Below, piece after piece: positions 1-12,376 of a stretch of DNA of 64,000 nt; within the stretch, counting starts at the first letter, position 1, and the number at the start of each line of letters is the position of its first letter. The position numbers and the translations under genes were made by a program. Source of the DNA: Acridotheres tristis. Lineage: Eukaryota > Chordata > Aves > Passeriformes > Sturnidae. The stretch is from positions 69,281,859 to 69,345,858 of the forward strand of contig CM072886.1 in the NCBI GenBank assembly GCA_037013685.1. Reading direction: 5' to 3'. A model generated the notes under the pieces. It was not told the DNA's origin. It saw only the letters and a list, made by a program, of their open reading frames with translations, and did no database searches.

Positions 1-1543
1 GGTGTCATTGTAAAGTATGTGGTCTCACTGAAGAATTTAAAAATGGTGGTGAATCTTACAAGACGTCAAAGCAGTGTGTTACGTGGTAGACACGTGGGGC
101 TGGCTATGAGCATAACAGGCCAATTTGCTGATTGAATTGCAAATTAATAATTTCTCGCTTAAATTTTTTTGGAATAATGGTTGCAGATGTTTCTTGAAGA
201 TTTGCTTACGGAATGTATTTAAATACCGGGGATACAATTCAGGAAACATGCTAACTGAGAGAGCTCTAAAATATTAAATCTGAGGAAGCCAAAGGGATTC
301 AGTCACAGGTGATTAAATACTTTCCTCAACAAAGGTGGACTTAACATTCATGTATTTGTTCCTTGATGCTTGTCTAGTTGTACGCAGTTCTTAAGGAACA
401 TTTGAAGTAAAAAGCTTTGCTTTGGGAAGGCTTTATTTTGGCATTTAAAAGTATATTGGCTAGGAGAGGCACTTTAATACCCCAAGATGGCTGTTTACAA
501 GCATTTGAGTCTAAAAACTTTTATTTCTGTAGCTCCTGTTTTTAATTGCTTATTGCAACATAGCTGAGCGTAATTAATTTCTGTTGGAAAACCCCACAGC
601 CTTGCAGTTCAAACCCACACCAAAACCCACCTTAGGAATTCAGAACAATGGTGGTTTAAAAAGCTTGGGAGAAATAAACTAAATTCTAATCACTTATTTT
701 CAGCTATGCTGAAATGCTGAGGGATTTGCTAAACCTACAGGTCGATAAAACTGAATCCCTCCTTAATGGTTGTATTTGCTAAGCGAGGTAACTGCAATGG
801 ATATATAGTGTGTTCTTTCTTTTTAACCTCCCCTGGTTTAGAGAAGACAAGATTTGGACAGTTGTAGCTGGATTGAACAGCATGATAAGAGTTGTAAAAT
901 GTTACCAGCAAGGAGTGTGGTTTTGTGATAAACAAAGGATTGCAACACTGAATGTCTTTCGGCAGCCATCCAGGCAGAACAAGCATGCAGCAACTCCAGC
1001 AAACCCCTGGGATCGAGAGAAATGTCAGGAGGAGTGCATAAATGAGGATATTTTTTAATAGCATAGATACTGTCTGTTATTGCTGATGCTTGACATCTTT
1101 GGGTTGGGGTTCTTTCTTTTGTCCATTTAAACAAGCAGCCTAAAAATCACTTTGTGCTGCCTCCTTAGCACCATGCAGTCTCCTGTTTCCTCTTCTTCAG
1201 CCCTTTGTTTGTGGATGGCTCCTGTTTCCCTACCGATCTGCAAGGAGAAACTTACATTTGTATTAATGAGTGACTGCAAATTTCTACTGCATTTTCAGTG
1301 ATGAAACTGGTAACAAAGTCTTCACAGAAACATCTCCAGGGTTCCCAAGTTCTATTTGCAATACCCCGTTATCTGCTGTTATTATCATAGGTCCTTTCTA
1401 AATCAGTATTTTGGATTATTGTTTCTTTAATATAGCCCAAATGTTTTTGAAAAAAGCAACAGAACAAGATAAAGCAACTTGGAGACTAGAGATTATTTTC
1501 ACAATCTGATTTTTAAGAAAGGATCATCTATTAACATGAATGG

Positions 1544-1621
1544 ATTTTTTTTTTTGTTTTGTTTTGTTTGGTTGTTGGGTTTTAGGGTTTCTTTTTGTTT
1601 GGGTTTTTTTTTGGTTTGGTG
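1544..1621. repeat. T/G-rich low-complexity tract
   Basis: A run of T interrupted by single and double G (TTTTG and TTTGG units), about 78 bp long. It is simple-sequence DNA with no coding meaning. Confidence 0.8.
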
Positions 1622-4600
1622 TATCAGTGACATTAATTTTGCGATTCTGCTTCCTTTAGTGAGGGAGGGAGATATGGAAGAAGAAAATCCATATTCACAG
1701 CTTGGATTAGATCTGCTGAGTTGCAGAATGTGTGTTTGCGCTTCTGCTTTGTAAAACCTCACAAACCTCCTAACAGCTGAAAACTGCAGTAGCACTGAGA
1801 TCTTAATGAAATGTCACGTGCTGCCTATTCAGTTGAAAATGCCTGCTGAAATGTGCAGAGCCTGGACTTTCTGGGTGTTGAGCACACAGAGCCCTGCATG
1901 TGGAATTAGTTGTGACTGTCAGTTCTCTGAGACCAAACTTGAGTCTTATGCCTCATTTAGAGCTGTTAGCAGACTTGGGCTCTGAGGATCTGTCATACGT
2001 CCTAGATGCAGTGGCAGCCCTAACTTTATAGATCTAAAACAACCAGCCTTTGATAGGGAGACATTTACAAATTTTGAGGGCAAGTTATCCACCTCCTTAA
2101 GAGATTCTTAAATGCTTGATTTGGTTAATGATTCAGCTTTGCTAAAGGAAATGGAAGTTTGGTTAAATCTATCCTACCCTGCTCTTCTTGCTTAGTGGCC
2201 CAGAGGAAGGAGGTGTCTTGGGGTGGATGTTTGAACCAGGTGATGGGATGTGACCCACCACAAATCTCTGTTGAAGCAATGGCCTCATAAGTACATATCT
2301 CAGGTAACACTCCTTGCTGGAATGGTCCAACATGACATCTGGTAAGAGCATAGGATTCCTCTGTTGTAGATAAAACTTCTAAGCTTTAAAAGAAACTGTA
2401 AAATTCTGCAAGATTCCTTCAGCTTTCTAAGTTGACAGAAATGTAAAGCTCTTCTGGCCATGAGGTGCTCTGCAAAGTGGAGGAGCTGCTCTTCCAGTCA
2501 GCTTAAGGTGAGGAAAGTCCCAAAGTAACCTGCCTTGCAGCAGGGCACTGTGTCTGATGCTGCCCTGAGGATTAGTGTGCTGCTCAGATGCTCTTTTGCA
2601 TAGCCTCTAAAAAGTATTTCTCATCCTTCCCCTCCTCCCTCACCCTTATTTTTTGCTTATAATTGTTTTGGAAAAAACAAAAACAGACACTAAGAAAAAC
2701 AAAAAGAAGAGTAAAGCTGTTTTCCATGCAGGCCACGTTTATACCATCTGTTCTGTATCTATTTAAACTCTGTTGGGAGAAAGCAGAGATGCCCCCGAAT
2801 TTCAGCTATGCCTCAAATGAATCCCATTTGGCTTCCTGTTTTGGAGACTAAATCTAGCTAAGCAGAGGGCCTCTGAGAAGAAAAAATTTTTTGAAGTTCC
2901 AGGAGTGAGCAGATGTGGTCGGTGGTTGCTGGAAAGAGCAGAGGGAGCAGTGGCAGTCCTTGCAGTGAGGCATTTTCCCTGTGCTTCGAGACCAGCAGGC
3001 TGGTGCAGCACAGGGCAGCAGCAGGAGGGCAGGACTGGCTGCACACACACAGATTCTCTCGGGGTGCTGCTTGACAGCTTCACAATGTTTGTTTTGAGCT
3101 GTTTGCAGTTGGTATCCGTTTAAATTACTTCAGCTACCGTATCCCTGATTGCTCCAAATACATTGCAAGTGAGCTGTAACCTAAAGCAGACATGAAAAGC
3201 CCATCCCACAGGGACTGTCTTTGCACTATCCCCATTAGCAAAGGTTTTTTTATTACTAGGGGAGATATGGAGGAGTGAGGATGGTTGGATGGTTGGGGTG
3301 TGTTTTCTTTTTTTGGTGAAGGCAAATAAACTTTGACAGGTGTTAAAACAAAAAGGCAAAGGAAAAATACTGAACAGTCTTTATGTCAGCTGAAGTGTCC
3401 TCAGCACAGCTTTGAAGTGAAAGCTAGTTCCCTGTCTCAGTGCCAGCTTTGAAGATGTGTGCCTCTATTCACATACTTAGTGTTTTAATTAAAACAAGAG
3501 CTGAATGAAGGCTTGTGTCTTACTTTAAGAATAGTTGCACCAGAAACTGGAAGGTTGAGTCTAGCCTCAGGCATGCAGGTATTACATGGCTCTCCTAGAG
3601 CTCTACCACTGTCTCTGTTCCTTGTTTTACACTCTTTTTTACATGGTCCCTTGCCTTCCCTAGGCTCCTTCCCCAGTCCTCATTAATTATATTCAAGCTA
3701 AATAAGCAGACTGGCAGTGTTCAGCGGCTGTGAACTAAAGTCTGTGATGTGTTTCAGAGGCAAGAACATGTATCACTTGGTTTTACATTACTTCCCCCTT
3801 TTTTACTTGTGAAGGGCCAACCAGCCTCTATAGATACAGGACCTGCTGGGCCACCATGTCAAAACCTTTCCAAATATATACCTTATAAGTGTGAAATCAA
3901 AGTGCTGGATAAATCAGAATATCTGGAGAAGCATTCTTTGCTTGCTGTGTCTGCCCTAGAAGTTGTCTCAAATACTGCTCAGTTTCTAACCACCTCCTTT
4001 TCCCCGCCCTATTTTAATACATGATACTTTTGTTGGTCAACCTCTGTAGTCCTGTCTTTTGTATAGGTGGAAACACCATTTGATGAGAACAGTTTAGACA
4101 CATTTGCTATGATTAAAATTCTCAAAAATTATTTTCAATAGTGGACTAGTGTGTGGGTTTTTTTAAATACAAGAAATAAAATTGGCTGGGACATTCACTC
4201 ATCCGTTCCACTGAGAGCTTTAATTGAGTTGTACAGTAATTGAGAAGGGAGGTGACATTCAAGTGGTCCATCAGAAAGCCACTATTGCAAGCTTGTGAGA
4301 GAGGGAAAAAAATGGTTTGCAGTCCCCATCTTTCCCTAGTCAGCGCTACCTTTTCCAGTAGACTTTGGTACAACTTTGGTCTTGGCTTAGGTGCAAATCT
4401 CTGTCCTTTGGGACAGGAACTGTTGTGATATTTCCCTATGAATACTCTGTGATGCCTGAGTGCACATGTGCTCATGCACATTCATGTCTATGCTCATGTG
4501 TGTAAATCTAGAGATGCTCTCTTACCTCCTTAACTTAACATACATCCTCACAAATATGGAATTAATGGGCTGCTGGTACTAATGAATGTAAATCCAATGA

Positions 4601-4644
4601 CTTCAGAGGACCTCTGAGGAATTGCAACATCCAGAGTGAAGACC

Positions 4645-4664
4645 AATAGAAATAGAAATAGAAA
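4645..4664. repeat. short AATAGA-type microsatellite
   Basis: Three to four imperfect copies of a 6-bp AATAGA unit in tandem. It is too short to be more than a minor simple repeat. Confidence 0.6.
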
Positions 4665-5224
4665 ACCTTTTATCCTTTTATGTTCACCAATCTCTGAAGT
4701 TTCAAGTCAGTGTATTATTCTGAAGAGAAGTGCAGCTTATTTTCCTTGTAAATCTTCCATTTTATAAAGCTTGATTTCGTATGGACATGAGACATGCCCC
4801 CACATACTCTGCATGTGTGTGTCCCTTTCCACTGACCTTTCAACCCAAATTTAATGCAGTGATAGATATCCAAAAGATAATTAAATTTCTGTTTTGATGA
4901 TGTGTAAGTAGAAGAGTGGAGGGAAGACAGATACTGCTAGTCCCAAATATTTGAAAAAGCTGCAGTGTGTACTTGAATCTCATTTTAAAGACCATGTGGG
5001 AGATAACCCCCAATAAAAGATGCAAGCAGAAGAAACACTCAAATTGAAATTCCCAGTGAACAGTGAGACAGCACAGGAAATTTTTATTTTTATGCTTACT
5101 TTTATAACATATGTGGGTAGTTAGGCTGAAAGGATAGTGCAGGAGGCAATCTTCCCCAATGACTTCCAGCTGTACTGGTTACCAAGGAGTGGAAGCACCT
5201 GTGCCTGCCCAGTCAGTTGGGGGA

Positions 5225-5230
5225 TATAAA
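5225..5230 (+). promoter_or_regulatory. TATA box of the solo LTR
   Basis: TATAAA in a G-rich setting (GGGATATAAAGGG). Initiation would be expected about 30 bp downstream, near 5255. It lies inside the LTR at 5112-5527, so it is most simply the viral U3 promoter and not a host gene promoter. Whether it is still active cannot be seen. Confidence 0.6.
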
Positions 5231-5324
5231 GGGCTGGGTTCTCTGGCCGTAGTTCCAGGCTCTTGGAGCTGGAGACCCAGAGGCTGCTGCAGTAAGAGCA
5301 GGAGACTGCTGGCTGTGCTGTGAG

Positions 5325-5333
5325 CAGGTAAGG
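5325..5333 (+). other. consensus 5' splice donor inside the LTR
   Basis: CAG|GTAAGG with GT at 5328-5329, about 72 bp after the expected start site. A transcript started at the LTR TATA box could use it to splice into downstream host DNA, a known way for LTRs to supply alternative first exons. The short exon (about 5255-5327) contains no ATG, so it would be a 5' untranslated exon. No matching downstream exon was identified. Confidence 0.4.
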
Positions 5334-5474
5334 GATGTGTGCTCGTGTGAGGGACAGTCAGGGTTAGGTGGCTGGGAAAGGGACAGCTTGGGGTTAGCCA
5401 GTCATGCAGAATGAAAGAAGGAGTCAGAGTTGCATGAGAGAGAGGGCTATGAAAGAAGACATGTAGAGGTTGCA

Positions 5475-5480
5475 AATAAA
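5475..5480 (+). terminator. LTR polyadenylation signal AATAAA
   Basis: A canonical AATAAA lies about 250 bp after the TATA box and about 50 bp before the 3' end of the LTR, the usual position at the R/U5 junction of a retroviral LTR. Confidence 0.55.
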
Positions 5481-5532
5481 GGACTGGTGATGAGACCGGC
5501 TGTGTCTGTCTTGACATAACTGTGACAACATA

Positions 5533-8500
5533 AATATTTATTTTTATAATGTAATGTAAAAATTTAAAGATTTTATGTTTGCTTCTTTTAATGTGGTTCC
5601 TTTTCTTTTGAAATGCAGCCTCTCCTAGCACTTTATACATATATTTTAATCTTGAGTGATGAATTTAAGTGGCACTGGTTCCTAATATACAGCTCAAGGC
5701 AAGTGGAGTTTTGCAGTCACCAGAAGCTGAATCTCTTCATTAGTAGAGTCATAACACAGCGTTCATGACATCACTTTAAACAACTTAGTAATTTCACTGA
5801 GATGGGGACAGATACCAATTGGCAGAACTGTAGAGGCGCATCATCAAAGGCGAATTCCCGGTAATGATGTGTCTGAATGGGTTTTAGTATCGAAAGCAAG
5901 GCAAAACCATCCAGTGCTCTGTCATTTATGATAGCATAGTAGATATGGTTGGTTTAGCTGGGATGAGCTAGGAGTGTGAATTAGATCAGGTGAGGTAACG
6001 TGTTCTATTACTTGAAGCAATAAACAGGAAATTAATGAATTATTATGCCCACAAACTCCCCTTCTTCAAGGCTGGAATGAGAGTAGCCGATGTCAAAACT
6101 AGGTACAGGTGACTTAGATATGCTACTTACTTGGAATACTGAGAGAGTTAGAGAGATACAGTCTATAGAAGAGAGGAAATTTTGTTGAGGGTCAGGAGAG
6201 CTTTTAGCCAAACAGAACAGGTAGAGAGTGCAAGAGGCAATTTCACTAGTGAAAAATTCAAGTGTTTAAGGGAGAAAAGGCCTGCGGGAGACTTATAATT
6301 TCATATGAAATATGGATATTCAGTAGATCGCAGTCTAGCAGATGAAAAAATTTCAGGATCCAGTACAACTGTTAATTCCAAAGCCAGATGGAAATATTCT
6401 CAAATAGTAATCATTCTTTTCCCCTCTGCCATGAACAGGTAGGCATAGTGGACATTTCCAGTGTCTTTAAACCAATTAATACCAAATAAGCTTCTGAGTA
6501 AAGCTCAATATAAGGGCATTTGGTATTTTCAATTGTGCAAGTCTCATATAAGGCAGATTTGCCCAAAGACTTGATACATTACATTGCTTCAGTGAGTAAA
6601 AGCCTTTTGTATGTCATTGAGCTATCTAGAATAGCTTAAAGAGTGCTAAGCAGTGAAAACACATCTGGGGAGCAGAAATTGTGTGTCAGCAGTTACTGCT
6701 TCAGACAGATGGAGAATGAGAAAGAAAAAGACTGAACTAGGCTTACCTAGGGGTTGAATAACCATTAAGTGATGCAGACTCCCCTGAAACCTGCACTTGT
6801 GCCTGTCCCAGATTGCAATCAAGAGCTGCATCTCCAGTGTGAGAATTACTTATGTCACTGTTCAAAGCGTGTGAGCATCTGGCAGCTGTAACCTGTTCCC
6901 TGTTGGTATAACAGGCAGGTTTGCTCTGCTGAGCTCGTCTTTTGGTGGGATGCTTCTCTATTTTCTGAGTACAAAAGGAAAGCAAAATAGGGCCAGTTGT
7001 AGTGATTCTGCCACTGGGCTTTATCTCCATTGCCAGTGCAGGAAGGTGGGAGGAGACTCCCTACAAGAAATGGAGTGAGGCAACAGCTGCGTGCAAAGGT
7101 ATGAAAAATGTTGTTTCATCAAAACCACCCCTTTTGTACCATCTGAAGGCATTATAAAAGATTGCTGGTGGCTGAAGTCTTACGCAGGAAGACAGGTTAA
7201 ATTATCACAGTGTTCTTCATGGCCTCCCAGGCAATGAATCAGTGAAGCAGCAAAGTGGGTTGCTGCTTTCACCATGGAAGAATTCATCACAGTAGCCAAA
7301 TTAATGACTGCTTTTCAGAAGTTTCTCCTGGTATCTGAAGGACTGATTTGCTGTCTGCTGTTTGTTATCTGTGGCAGTTTTAAGTTTCACTGAGGTGAGT
7401 GTATTGCTTTGTGTGTTTAATGCCTGAATACATTCTTCCTAACCTTCATGATGTCTATTGCTTTGCAGTCTTCCTTTGCTGAGCTTGATGATGATATCAC
7501 AACAATTTACCTAGCTAAGAGCCAGTTCCTCATTTTACCTTGTGGCTACATTAGAGAGATTGCCTCTGCCCCTTCAAATGGGTGTGCTTGCAAGCTGACT
7601 TTGGGATAGGAGCAGTAAGGCTGTAGTGTTTCACTGGAATGCTGTCTATGAAGATGTAGCACAGGGCTCTTGGTGGCACTAGGGAAGGGCAACAAACCAA
7701 ACAGGTTGGAGGAGTGGATACAAGTGAGTTTATGAGGCCCTGAATGGAAGGATTTGCATACACCTTAAGCTGGGCTTAGATTATTGCCAGCACTGTTCTT
7801 GCCTGGGGCTCTTGCAATTTTTTTCTCTGTGCTTCTCTCACTTGCCACAAGCTGAGAGCTGTGGAGCTACAGTCAGAAGGCTGCCTGCAAAATGCAGTGG
7901 GTCAAATTAATCCTTCAGGGAGCCTGACTGAGAAGCAGGGTGTTGGTTGTGTTCCCTGGCATGGCTGAAAAATATATTAGTAGAATAAATACAGTGGCAC
8001 GGCTAACAAAGTATGTTCAGTGGTTTTCACTCTGACACTATCTTTTACCCAAATAGCAAACCTCCTAACTCATACAAATTAATTTGAGTCTTTCATCAGC
8101 TTTATATAACAGCTCTTGCTGCTGAGGCTGCTGACACATGGTCTTGTCTCCAACTCTTCTGTGTCCAGGACAAACCAGAATCCTTAGACTTCAACAAATG
8201 AGGTGTCTCCTTCACTCAGGGACCCCCAGCTCTTCATTCGACCTGTATTTGAGAAGAACTGCAAAACAAAACCAATCCAAACAACCCAACCAAGTGTGTG
8301 AAATTTAGGATTCGGGAGACTCAAAACACACACATAAGTGAACAAACCAGTGTTTTCATCTGCTTCTGCCCTGGTTAGAAAGCCAGGACAATTGTCTGTG
8401 CCAGGCAAGCAGCCCCCAAGATGCTGTTCAGCTCAACAGCCTAATTAATGTGTCTTCAGCCTAATTAGTTGGTCAGAGGTGCAGATGAGCACTTTAATTG

Positions 8501-10602
8501 CACCAATGTATCATCACTTTTGAGCAGTCCCAGTCATGCCTACACAAGGAGAACAATGCAACTTGTGCAGATTTTTGTGGTGGCTCTACAAGGAAGGTGG
8601 ATAAATCATGGAGGCCTCATTCTGCCACCCCTGTGCTCACAGAGTGAGAAGCCTTGTCAGGAGAGGGGTTTGAAGCACTGGGGCTAACAGTGAGTGAAAT
8701 ACTTTCGGCATGAGTGAGTGTTCCTGAACAGCAGATTAACACACTGAGCCAAGTGCTTATCTAAAATTAAGCGTTTTCCTCTACTTACACCCTGACATTC
8801 TTGTCTCCTATTATGTTTATTTTGTTTGCTTTTCCTTTTTTCTCTGTGTGTATTCAAATGCTGATGAGAGAAGTCTACACAGAGACCAAGGAATGGGTGA
8901 GGTCTGAGTAGCATACTAAAATAAAAGCTTGGGTGGAGTTCAGCTGTTAAATCTATGTTCTTTAACTATTATCTTCGGCTGGGTTTGAAGTACTAATGTA
9001 CCTAGGCAAGAAAACAAATTTGTAATAGCTTAGTTAGAAAATCCTTCTCCAGGAAGAGCTAGAATAAGCAAAACATAACCTGAAACAGGGCCAGATTCCC
9101 TTGGAACTTATCGAAAGAGATCTTTGTGAAATCAAAGCAGTTGTGTTCTATTAAATTACCGCAGATCCCATTTGGGCACAGGCAGATACCCAGTCCCTAA
9201 GCTGCATTGCAGAGGTGCCCCAGCAGGACCAAGTTCACTCATGTGATCCCTGGTTTTACAGAGACAGCAGCTGCGGACACGGTGCCTCTATGTTAGTCTC
9301 CTGCCATACCATCCAAGGAAGGCTCTTGTTTATCTTTGTTCCTAGCACTGGGAAATCCTGTGTCTGCTGGCAGTGTGCTTGGACAAAAGGAGCTGGGCTG
9401 GAGTGCTGGGGTGCTACAGCTGAAGCAAAGGGAGGGTGCAGACAACTCCTGGTGCATTAGCCCCCATATCAGGGTCCCTCTTCAACCTCTAGCCCCACAG
9501 CAACTGGATTGGTTTGCCAGGAGTCCAGTAGAAGCAAAGTAGGACATCAGGCTGTAGGTGTTTTCCTGTGGTTCACAATCTGTTGCACTTAGGCAAATAT
9601 TTCCTTTTTTTTATGTTAAAAGACAGTTTTGAGGGGAGTGTTAAGATTTCAGCTTCGTCTGCTGGCCTTTTTGGAGGTGGGGAGGTGACTTATTGCTAGT
9701 GTGTGTGGGCACCTGAAGGCTGCAGGGGAGCTAGGAGTAGCACTGCTTCCTGACCTTGCTGATAAGCATGTGGCATTTTTATAGGTATAAAATTGAATGG
9801 AGCAGCTTGCTGCTGACACTGAGCATTCTCTGAGAGGCCTGATGACCATGCCCTGCTCACATGCTTTTAGCAATGGTAATCAACAATGCTAAGGACAGCA
9901 AAAATACTTCCCTCTAAGGTTAGATGGATGTTGGTGTTCTGTCTCTTAATAGGCAGAGAGGTTCAGCTGCTGGGGCCACCTGTATGTTTGTCACACAGGA
10001 TCAGACACTGGAGAGCTGCCAGGTGAGGATGATGCATCCCTCCATCTTATTTTCTGTGAGTGCCCTGTACTTTGACTTTTGCAGGAATGAAGCATACATG
10101 TAGCATCAGGATATTTGCATGAAACTGAGAATCAGGCCAGGTGGTTCTATAATGCTACATCTTTGAGATGTAGCATAGTCTGCTTGTGCAAACCTGAAAG
10201 AAAAACCCACCACTACCAACCCTCCATATTACACCTACTTGTGCAGCAATTATCTTAAAATACCATTTAAAAAATATATTCAAGTGTTGTTTTTAAATGA
10301 AGTCTCTGACCTCGCTCATTTGAGAATACATGGCTGAATTAAAAATGAACTGTGTAAAACTTGTTAAAAATATTGCCTTGTGTTTCAGATTATGGCTTTT
10401 ATGCAAACTGCATATATATTCAAAATTGAATTGTATATTACTATATCAGCATCAAACATGTCTATTAATGTAATTAAAACCACCCTTTCATTGCTTTGGA
10501 AATTATTTAGCAGTTGACAACTTCAAGAGAGTAAAAATTTCAGACAAACATGGTTTTGTCCTTTACTTTAGTGAAGTAGTTATCAGTGTTAGTAAACTGT
10601 TC
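5533..10602. other. non-coding DNA, no gene seen
   Basis: No recognisable protein domains or transposons. Open frames are short and scattered over both strands. One 39-codon frame at 7274-7393 begins in a strong ACCATGG context and is reported separately as a weak finding. Otherwise I see only unique AT-rich sequence. Confidence 0.6.
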
Positions 10603-11214
10603 CTCTTGTGTAGGAGCTGCAGGTCTGGATGGTCGGGACTGAGAGATCTCTAAAGCCAGGTTTTGGAACTTATGGTTTATTGCCTAGGGCGTGGGTGAAA
10701 GGGCCTTGCTTGGAGCTGCCAGCTGCAGCTTGGAGCAGGCCTGTGAGAACAGGAGGGCAAGAATAAAAGGAGTAAAGAGAGGGCAAGGGGTAGGAGGTAA
10801 GAGGGGTAAGGGTGGTAAGAGAGGGGAGCATAAGACAGGTAAGAGCAGTAAGGAAATAAGAGCATAAGAGAAGAGGTAAGAACGTGAGGTTCCTGTTACA
10901 ATACAATAAATCTTGTGTTGAATATTCTAATTTTCACTAACCAGTCTAATACAATATACAAATCCTGTATCATTTACATACAGCCTATAAGAATCATTAC
11001 ATTACCATGCTGTATTACACTTTAAACCCTAAAAACTCGTCTTTGGACCCCCTCTGCCAAGCTAGTAGGGTCTTTTCTGACCCTTGGACCTGTCTGCAAG
11101 CAAAGGGGATTATTCAATCATGAGGGGATTACTTTCAGCTGGCCATACTATTGTTTTCTAGCTGTTCAGTAACTAAGATTTGGTATCTCAAAGATGGCTT
11201 TTATTTCAATCTTG
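10603..11214 (-). mobile_element. probable solo LTR, minus orientation, with 6-bp flanking repeat
   Basis: Read on the minus strand, the piece at 10700-10609 has the layout of an LTR 3' end: an AATAAA at 10681-10676, about 70 bp of G/C-richer sequence, then an end in CTCCTACA. Proposed limits are 10609 (TGTAGGAGC on the + strand) to 11208 (ending TTATTTCA), 600 bp with TG...CA ends. Flanks are CTCTTG (10603-10608) and ATCTTG (11209-11214), five of six bases alike, as for a 6-bp target duplication. A purine-rich middle section carries repeated GTAAG words. The LTR nature is fairly likely from the 3'-end layout and my memory of similar bird repeats; the right-hand limit is less certain. Confidence 0.5.
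10738..10888. repeat. purine-rich imperfect repeat of GGTAAGAG-like words
   Basis: About 150 bp almost entirely of A and G on the + strand. Six GTAAG words occur in imperfect spacing among GGGG and AGAG runs. It sits inside the probable minus-strand LTR and is pyrimidine-rich (CTCTTACC-like) in the LTR's own sense. It probably arose by slippage within that LTR family. Confidence 0.65.
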
Positions 11215-11685
11215 CTTATAGTTTCCATTTTCTCAAAATCTTTTGCCAGGCAATCATATTTATAAGGTTTTCCATTTTTGTCTTCCCCAACATTCTTGTA
11301 TGTCTTTATTGTCTTAGTCAAACAGGAAATATGATGGTGGTATCATGGCAGAATTGGGTAAATTTGCCAGTAACATATATTCCTTGAAAATTTGTGAAAT
11401 AATAATTATAATAATAGTGCTGCCACGATCAGATATTCTTTCATGTTTATCCAAAAATCCATGTGTAAATTTAGAAATAGTGCAAGCTGAAGCATATTTA
11501 TAAATGTCAATGTGTATAAATAGACATTTATATATGTGCGTATATACATGTGTTTAATGATACATATATTGAAAAATTTCACACGGCATTACCTGAGAAG
11601 CTTCAGCAGCACAGAATAGTTTTTATAAGGTTATAGAAGACTCATAGGGAAAAGCTTGCAAAATCCTTTCATCTAAATTAATGAC

Positions 11686-11830
11686 AGAATCATCATAGAT
11701 TAACAAAATGGTTTGGGCTGGGAGGGACCTTAAAAATGATCTCATTCCAATCACCTGCTGTGGGCAGGGACAGCTCCCACTAGACCCAGTTGCTCAGAGC
11801 CCATATAAGGTTGGAGATTTTACTCTTCAG
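11686..11830 (-). mobile_element. CR1 LINE 3'-end fragment, minus orientation
   Basis: The + strand reads GAATCATCATAGATTAAC and then AATGGTTTGGGCTGGGAGG, followed by a GACCTTAAAAATGATCTCATTCC block and a CTCCCACTAGACCCAGTTGCTC block. This is the well-known reverse complement of the bird CR1 3' untranslated region, starting at the octamer tail. The fragment is about 145 bp, diverged and truncated at its 5' side, as most CR1 copies are. No open frame survives. Confidence 0.85.
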
Positions 11831-12158
11831 TGCATCTCACCTCATCATGGAGCTTTTCAGTTTTGTAAGGAGTGTTCTTTCACCCTTTCATGCATGCACA
11901 TATATGGATGGATATACCTTCCCATAGGAAGTGACTCCAAATTACTAGATAGCTGTACTCCAGTGTTAAAAGAGCATCCCCTGGTCCCTTTCATCTTGGA
12001 AATAACTTTGTGACTGTCCTGTGCAAATTTCTCTATAGAATACACTGATGTAATATATGCATGTGAAAATCTGGAGGAATGCTTCATAACAAAGCTGGAT
12101 GAACACTACTCTAGACCAGATATTGCCTGTGAGTAGCCCAATGTATTTTTAACTATCC

Positions 12159-12173
12159 TTTTTTTTTTTTTTT
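12159..12173. repeat. T15 homopolymer run
   Basis: Fifteen T followed by CTCAGCAG. It could act as a polypyrimidine tract of a splice acceptor (see the finding on 12179-12217), but it may be only a simple repeat. Confidence 0.8.
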
Positions 12174-12242
12174 CTCAGCAGGAAATGATTCAGAGGTATC
12201 TCAAAGGCAAAAGTGTGGTAAACTGTGGTTTCTTTTTCCTGA

Positions 12243-12259
12243 TTTTTTTTTTTTTTTTT
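12243..12259. repeat. T17 homopolymer run
   Basis: Seventeen T followed by AAATTAAAATG. It is a simple repeat lying 70 bp after another T run. Confidence 0.8.
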
Positions 12260-12376
12260 AAATTAAAATGCATTTGTTGGTCCTGCACTCTCAAGATTAC
12301 TGTTTTTGCTTCCATTTGACTAAATATTTGAAGGAAGCAAGCACAAGTAGATACACCTGAACTCATTATGCATTTA

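Larger units (their letters stand above)
1..5106. other. non-coding unique DNA, no gene seen
   Basis: No open frame here looks like a conserved protein. The longest frames are about 110 codons or less and overlap on both strands, as expected by chance. I saw no clear transposon. The only internal structure I can name is low-complexity DNA: a T/G-rich tract near 1.55-1.62 kb and a short AATAG-type repeat near 4.65 kb. It could be intergenic or intronic. Confidence 0.65.
5107..5532 (+). mobile_element. solo endogenous retrovirus LTR with 5-bp target-site duplication
   Basis: The element runs from 5112 (TGTGGGTAG) to 5527 (CTGTGACA), giving the TG...CA ends of an LTR and a length of 416 bp. It is flanked by an exact direct repeat, ACATA, at 5107-5111 and 5528-5532; a 5-bp duplication is typical of ERVL-type integration. 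Inside, in the order expected of an LTR, are a TATA box at 5225-5230 and an AATAAA polyadenylation signal at 5475-5480. No gag, pol or env lies beside it, so it is a solo LTR left by recombination between two LTRs. I do not recognise the family name. The match of ends, duplication and internal signals makes the call strong, although 5-bp repeats do occur by chance. Confidence 0.75.

Noticed and set aside
5179..5640. 153-codon minus-strand open frame
   Set aside because: It runs antisense through the solo LTR and past its end into flanking DNA, is proline/serine/leucine-rich by composition, and shows no domain.
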